Assembly: GCA_002424305.1 (NCBI GenBank)
Contig: DIQZ01000033.1
Span: forward strand, 1 to 18,048
DNA length: 18,048 nt
Direction of reading: 5' to 3'
From: Firmicutes bacterium UBA5449
GTDB taxonomy: Bacteria > Bacillota > SHA-98 > UBA4971
This document shows, in pieces, positions 15,249 through 18,048 of this stretch; the stretch's first letter is position 1, and every line of letters begins with the position of its first letter. The position numbers and the translations under genes are program-made. The notes under the pieces were generated by a model. It saw only the letters and a program-made list of their open reading frames with translations. It was not told the DNA's origin and searched no databases.

Positions 15249-15434
15249 GAGGTTCGGGTATATCTTAGTAAACTCCTCGATGTACCTGTTTTCGATTTCA
15301 GTTCTGTTATCATCAGTATGGGTTCAGTAAGTAAGCTCAATTGTTTGTGCAGCGCCGGCTCCAAGGGAAAGGGACAGGACAAGGGAAAGGGATACAACAA
15401 GACCGGCCACAACCACCCACGAAAACCTCTTCAT
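15249..15434 (-). pseudogene. N-terminal remnant of an ABC-type extracellular solute-binding protein gene (family 1, sugar type)
   Basis: On the minus strand AAAGGAGGAG (15450-15441) is followed by ATG at 15434. It opens a signal peptide with a basic start (MKRFSW), a long hydrophobic core and a GAGAAQ cleavage region. The mature part begins TIELTY, then meets TGA at 15326-15324. Reading through it in the same frame gives THTDDNRTEIENRYIEEF and then TKIYPN. That is the expected start of family 1 solute-binding proteins, which usually read 'TYWTHTD', so the TGA stands exactly at a tryptophan position. After about 15250 the similarity ends in all frames. So the gene has a nonsense mutation and has lost most of its length. 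The ribosome binding site and signal peptide still look intact, suggesting recent decay. Confidence 0.72.
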
Positions 15435-15551
15435 GAAGAACTCCTCCTTTAGCATCTGTATCGGGCCACTAACCCAGGTAGTTCCTGCGAAGGTCACCTC
15501 CCTAGCAGACTGTATAAGAAAGTTCATCACACTTATTGGTTTTGCGAGAAG

Positions 15552-15581
15552 TTGACACACGAGAAATTTCGCCACTACACT
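15552..15581 (+). promoter_or_regulatory. Candidate promoter of the metallopeptidase gene
   Basis: A perfect TTGACA (15552-15557) with an 18-bp spacer to TACACT (15576-15581). The -10 matches four of six consensus bases. Transcription from about 15588 would leave a leader of about 165 nt that carries the hairpins noted below. Confidence 0.4.
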
Positions 15582-15599
15582 CACAAAATCCTGCAACTA

Positions 15600-15665
15600 C
15601 CGGCCAGAATCCAAGCGGCCGGGCTAGAGGTTTCAGACGGATAGGCGTCGAATATCAGTCCGACG
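15600..15665 (+). promoter_or_regulatory. Small inverted repeats in the metallopeptidase leader
   Basis: CCGGCC (15600-15605) pairs with GGCCGG (15617-15622) around 11 nt. Further on, CGTCG (15646-15650) can pair either with CGACG (15661-15665) or, in part, with GACG near 15636. The two choices exclude each other. This may be leader RNA structure, but short G+C-rich stems arise by chance and no known riboswitch is recognised. Confidence 0.25.
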
Positions 15666-15754
15666 GTTTGTAATAAATAACCCATTTTCCCAAGACATGA
15701 CAGGTTGCGTGTGGATCGGTTGCATGGAGTTTAATGGATAAGGAGGTCTTTCAT

Positions 15755-16624
15755 ATGAAAATCGTAGTGGGCATAGACGACTATCGAGAATGCGTAAGCC
15801 GGATACCCCCTAAAGGAAAGTGGCGTGCTTGGTTCGAGGATTATTATTCAAGGCACAAAGAAGTGTTTGATCTTATCTTTAAGTACTTGTACATGGCTGA
15901 TGTAGAAGCCATGAGGATGTTGGTTGAAGCGTGTGATTTTCATAACAGTCTGGAAATAGCTGAACGATTTCTGGCGTGTGGCGGAATTGAGAAACTCAAG
16001 CAAATTCTACCTACATGCGAGGATTTTCTCGATTACCACGGTGATTACCGTTTATTTGTTTTGGTAGGCATAGGTCAGGTAGGGGGCACTGCTCCGCCTT
16101 CGCCCCATCCGCTCATGTACCTCGGAGCTGAATGTATTGGATGCGATATGCGGAAACTCGAGTTGCTCCTTTCCCATGAATTCCACCATCTTGTGAGATT
16201 CCAAGCTCTTACATCAGAAGCCGTGGATATGGCGGGATACACTTTTGGAGAGTTAATTGTGACAGAAGGGATGGCTACTGCGTTTTCCATTGTTGTGCAG
16301 GGCCTAGGCTTTGATGCTCCTGCTTTGAAGTCAGCTCTTTTTATGAATGATGAGGCACTCTCTTACTGCACATCTAACCGTAATGCACTGATTCAGGAGA
16401 TTCTGGATCATAGAAACTCATCGGTTACTCAAGACCTAATGGCAAAATACTTGTACGCAGGCAATCAAATGGATACAGGAGGAATGCCTGGCAATGTAGG
16501 ATATTATGTTGGCACAGCAATAGTGTCAGATCTTCTGGCCCAAGGGATGGATTTACGCCAACTGACGAATATGTCCGGGAATGAAGTAATAAATCTCTGG
16601 GAGAAACTGAAGTCGCCCGGATGA
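15755..16624 (+). CDS. Putative zinc metallopeptidase with HExxH motif (DUF2268-like)
   Basis: The 289-residue protein carries HEFHH (H141, E142, H145) in LLLSHEFHHLVRF. About 25 residues later comes ELIVTEGMA, where E171 (or E166) is a likely third zinc ligand, a gluzincin arrangement. The layout resembles DUF2268, predicted Zn-dependent proteases related to Bacillus YjaZ. An N-terminal helical part (1-95) precedes a strand FVLVGIGQVGG that leads to the active site. There is no signal peptide or membrane span, so it is probably cytoplasmic. ATG 15755 is chosen because AAGGAGGT lies 7 nt upstream; ATG 15736-region starts precede that site. It stands alone, with its own candidate promoter, facing the minus-strand genes. 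The substrate is unknown. Confidence 0.75.
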   Translation: MKIVVGIDDYRECVSRIPPKGKWRAWFEDYYSRHKEVFDLIFKYLYMADVEAMRMLVEACDFHNSLEIAERFLACGGIEKLKQILPTCEDFLDYHGDYRLFVLVGIGQVGGTAPPSPHPLMYLGAECIGCDMRKLELLLSHEFHHLVRFQALTSEAVDMAGYTFGELIVTEGMATAFSIVVQGLGFDAPALKSALFMNDEALSYCTSNRNALIQEILDHRNSSVTQDLMAKYLYAGNQMDTGGMPGNVGYYVGTAIVSDLLAQGMDLRQLTNMSGNEVINLWEKLKSPG

Positions 16625-16678
16625 TAATCTCCCCGTGAATCCTTATGTTGCTTGCAGTGCACCTGTTAGCGAACGTTC

Positions 16679-17356
16679 TTACCATACTCCTGGCAACAGA
16701 CGATATTGCACGTTGCCGGCATACGTGCTGTACCCTGGAAGATCTCGTAACAGGGTTTGATCTTCAAGTGCGGTTCTGACAACTATCACGCCTGCGGTGA
16801 CAAGGGCAGGGATAAGCGCCCAAACTGAACCGAGCATCAGAGGAACGGTAACTGTTCCTAGGATAGCACCGAAGTATCCGGGGTGTCGAATGATGGCGTA
16901 CGGACCACCGGTTACTACCGTATGTCCACGTTCCTTTTGAATTCGCACAACCCCGGAGAAGAACTTGTTCGATGCCATTGCCCACAGAGTTACTACATAT
17001 CCCAGGATTATCATGAAGATACCGGCTCCCTGAACCCCAGGCAAGATATGAGGCTTCCAGCCGAAACGGACGTTAAGGCCGGCTACCAGTGCTATGACAG
17101 CAGGGCCCACCCTTGCCATGATCACTGCCAATATGACATCGAGGGTCCGGGCTCCTTGCCCGACTTGCGCCCGCTCCGCGAGCAAATCCATGTCGACAAT
17201 CAGGATACTGACGACTGTACCGATAAGAGAGAGTCCGACGTACGCCCATCCCATTGTCCAGTTAAGCCGACCGGCCGAAAGAAATAACAGCAAGCTCAAG
17301 ACAACAGCAGACCCAAGCGTTTTTACTATTCCCAGGAAGGCTTTGCCGTGGTTCAT
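16679..17356 (-). CDS. Isoprenylcysteine carboxyl methyltransferase / phospholipid methyltransferase-like membrane protein
   Basis: The 225-residue polytopic protein has about five hydrophobic spans (near 9-28, 36-54, 74-94, 108-128, 165-193). It ends with the signature of the ICMT/PEMT superfamily: GGPYAIIRHPGYFG (150-163), then RTALEDQTLL with E198 and GYSTYAGNVQYRLLPG. These residues bind S-adenosylmethionine and the acceptor at the membrane face. In bacteria the acceptor is usually unknown; protein prenylation is not expected. ATG at 17356 is chosen because GGAGGA (17370-17365) is 8 nt upstream, whereas TTG at 17362 would be only 2 nt away. It lies 91 nt downstream of the macrodomain gene on the same strand. 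Its base composition is visibly more G+C-rich than the housekeeping genes. It converges with the metallopeptidase gene across a 54-nt gap with no clear terminator. Confidence 0.85.
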   Translation of the reverse strand: MNHGKAFLGIVKTLGSAVVLSLLLFLSAGRLNWTMGWAYVGLSLIGTVVSILIVDMDLLAERAQVGQGARTLDVILAVIMARVGPAVIALVAGLNVRFGWKPHILPGVQGAGIFMIILGYVVTLWAMASNKFFSGVVRIQKERGHTVVTGGPYAIIRHPGYFGAILGTVTVPLMLGSVWALIPALVTAGVIVVRTALEDQTLLRDLPGYSTYAGNVQYRLLPGVW

Positions 17357-17447
17357 GAACAAGATCCTCCTCTCCGGAAGAGGTTTTGATCCTCCGGATC
17401 ATGGTTATGTCAGTCCCAACGATTTCACGGTTCCCGGATCTTACGTC

Positions 17448-17975
17448 CTAGGCCTTAATGAAGCAGTCGTTCAAAGCGGACTGACAAGCGGTGTATGTAC
17501 GTTCATTGAAGCAAACAAACCTGACTTCAAGACCGGATGAATCATTTCTCAGAAACTCGGCCACTGTCTCTACGGCAATGCGTGAAGCTTGATCTACAGG
17601 ATAACCGTACGCCCCGGTACTGATGGATGGAAATGCTATAGTGCGAATACCATGTTCTGCTGCAAGCCGGAGAGAATTCCTGTAACAACCGGCAAGAAGT
17701 TCTGCCTCGTCGAATGCGCCTCCGCGCCAAACCGGCCCGACTGTATGTATGACCCATGTGGCAGGAAGCCGGTATCCGCGGGTAATCACCGCTTCGCCGG
17801 TTTTGCAGCCTCCAATTGCTTTGCATTCAACAAGGAGTCCCGGACCTGCTGCCCGGTGTATTGCGCCGTCTACTCCTCCTCCACCTAATAAGGTATTGTT
17901 AGCAGCGTTGACTATGGCATCAACATGCTGCTTGGTGATATCACCTTGAACCACAGTGATTCGATGTTTCTCCAT
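17448..17975 (-). CDS. Macrodomain ADP-ribose hydrolase (O-acetyl-ADP-ribose deacetylase, YmdB/MacroD type)
   Basis: The 175-residue cytoplasmic protein is a single macrodomain that binds ADP-ribose and removes acetyl or ADP-ribose groups. Visible motifs are QGDITKQHVDAIVNAANNTL (10-29) with D12 and N23 near the adenine and distal ribose, GGGGVDGAIH (31-40) with catalytic-loop D36, TWVIHTVGPVW (73-83), and the phosphate loop SISTGAYGYP (117-126). These match the MacroD/YmdB class, which is active on O-acetyl-ADP-ribose and mono-ADP-ribosylated proteins. The start is ATG at 17975, with GGAGGT (17990-17985) 9 nt upstream; a longer frame back to 18041 has no such site. It is of normal length. 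No ADP-ribosyltransferase or sirtuin gene is visible in the window, though the neighbouring sequence beyond 18048 is not seen. Confidence 0.95.
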   Translation of the reverse strand: MEKHRITVVQGDITKQHVDAIVNAANNTLLGGGGVDGAIHRAAGPGLLVECKAIGGCKTGEAVITRGYRLPATWVIHTVGPVWRGGAFDEAELLAGCYRNSLRLAAEHGIRTIAFPSISTGAYGYPVDQASRIAVETVAEFLRNDSSGLEVRFVCFNERTYTACQSALNDCFIKA

Positions 17976-18008
17976 ATGTTTGCTACCTCCGTTGTTGAAG
18001 TCGTTCCG

Positions 18009-18030
18009 CAATGATCTGACAATGATCTGA
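18009..18030. repeat. Perfect 11-bp tandem duplication
   Basis: CAATGATCTGA occurs twice in direct succession (18009-18019 and 18020-18030), about 35 bp upstream of the macrodomain start on the minus strand. It could be a slippage duplication or a pair of regulator half-sites. Confidence 0.5.
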
Positions 18031-18048
18031 TTTCTTTCCACTAGATGA

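Larger units (their letters stand above)
15435..15754. other. Non-coding stretch between the decayed transporter gene and the metallopeptidase gene
   Basis: About 320 bases without a supported gene. It separates the minus-strand remnant (start 15434) from the plus-strand peptidase (start 15755). It contains a plus-strand promoter candidate and several small inverted repeats, listed separately, plus AAGGAGGT (15740-15747), the peptidase ribosome binding site. I see no tRNA, transposase fragment or T-tract terminator. Together with 15129-15248, which also holds nothing recognisable, it marks the border between the conserved sporulation block and accessory DNA. Confidence 0.5.

Noticed and set aside
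15129..15250. Insertion sequence or attachment site after sigK
   Set aside because: I looked for terminal inverted repeats, tRNA fragments and transposase or recombinase frames around the end of sigK and found none.
15167..15412. Minus-strand frame of 81 codons overlapping the solute-binding protein remnant
   Set aside because: It runs in a different frame from the signal peptide and shows no recognisable domain; the homologous frame explains the region better.
16883..17540. Two plus-strand frames of 134 and 148 codons
   Set aside because: They are antisense to the methyltransferase-like gene, which has membrane spans, family motifs and a ribosome binding site; the plus frames have none.
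17589..17949. Plus-strand frames opposite the macrodomain gene
   Set aside because: They are shadows of a clearly recognisable macrodomain on the minus strand.
1..18048. CRISPR array, toxin-antitoxin pair or phage defence cluster
   Set aside because: No spaced repeats or recognisable effector genes are present; the macrodomain alone does not justify a defence call.

Overview
The window is a piece of a chromosome from an endospore-forming member of the Bacillota (Firmicutes), most likely Clostridia-like or a related deep lineage. Three things point there. There is an uninterrupted mother-cell sigma factor SigK with a pro-sequence. The gene order is close to what I recall for the Bacillus/Clostridium aspS-6S RNA-rarA-cymR/iscR-iscS-mnmA and alaS-ireB-ruvX-DUF1292-mltG blocks. 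Ribosome binding sites are strong (GGAGG type) and GTG or TTG starts are used freely. Hand-counted G+C is near 47-50 % in sampled lines of the housekeeping part.

Positions 1-1800 hold the C-terminal end of aspS, a probable 6S RNA gene with its own extended -10 promoter, and rarA (AAA+ replication-fork factor) with another extended -10 promoter. Positions 1800-5180 are an iron-sulfur and tRNA-thiolation operon: an Rrf2/IscR-type regulator, the cysteine desulfurase IscS/NifS, the scaffold IscU, and the tRNA 2-thiouridylase MnmA. It starts from a near-consensus promoter whose early leader carries an inverted repeat. Positions 5240-6560 encode a small YtxH-like membrane protein and an AI-2E/YrrI-family permease whose true start is unclear.

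Positions 6597-12611 are the alaS block. A consensus promoter and a leader with two tandem hairpins (no T-box) precede alaS. Then come ireB, an aldo/keto reductase fused to a 2[4Fe-4S] ferredoxin domain, ruvX, a very acidic DUF1292 protein and the lytic transglycosylase MltG, all tightly spaced. Positions 12673-15128 hold a class B penicillin-binding protein followed by sigK. This pair, together with MltG, suggests a link to peptidoglycan synthesis during sporulation.

After sigK the conserved order ends and the rest (15129-18048) looks like accessory DNA. It has the decayed N-terminal fragment of a sugar-type ABC solute-binding protein gene (minus strand), a structured non-coding stretch, an orphan HExxH metallopeptidase, and a visibly more G+C-rich minus-strand pair: an isoprenylcysteine-methyltransferase-like membrane protein and a macrodomain ADP-ribose hydrolase. 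I saw no tRNA, rRNA, CRISPR array, transposase, integrase or phage gene. Most of the window is ordinary, well-conserved chromosome. The points most worth a second look are the 6S RNA, the hairpin leader of alaS, the start-codon problem of the permease, the aldo/keto reductase coupled to ireB, and the TGA codon at a tryptophan position in the decayed transporter gene.
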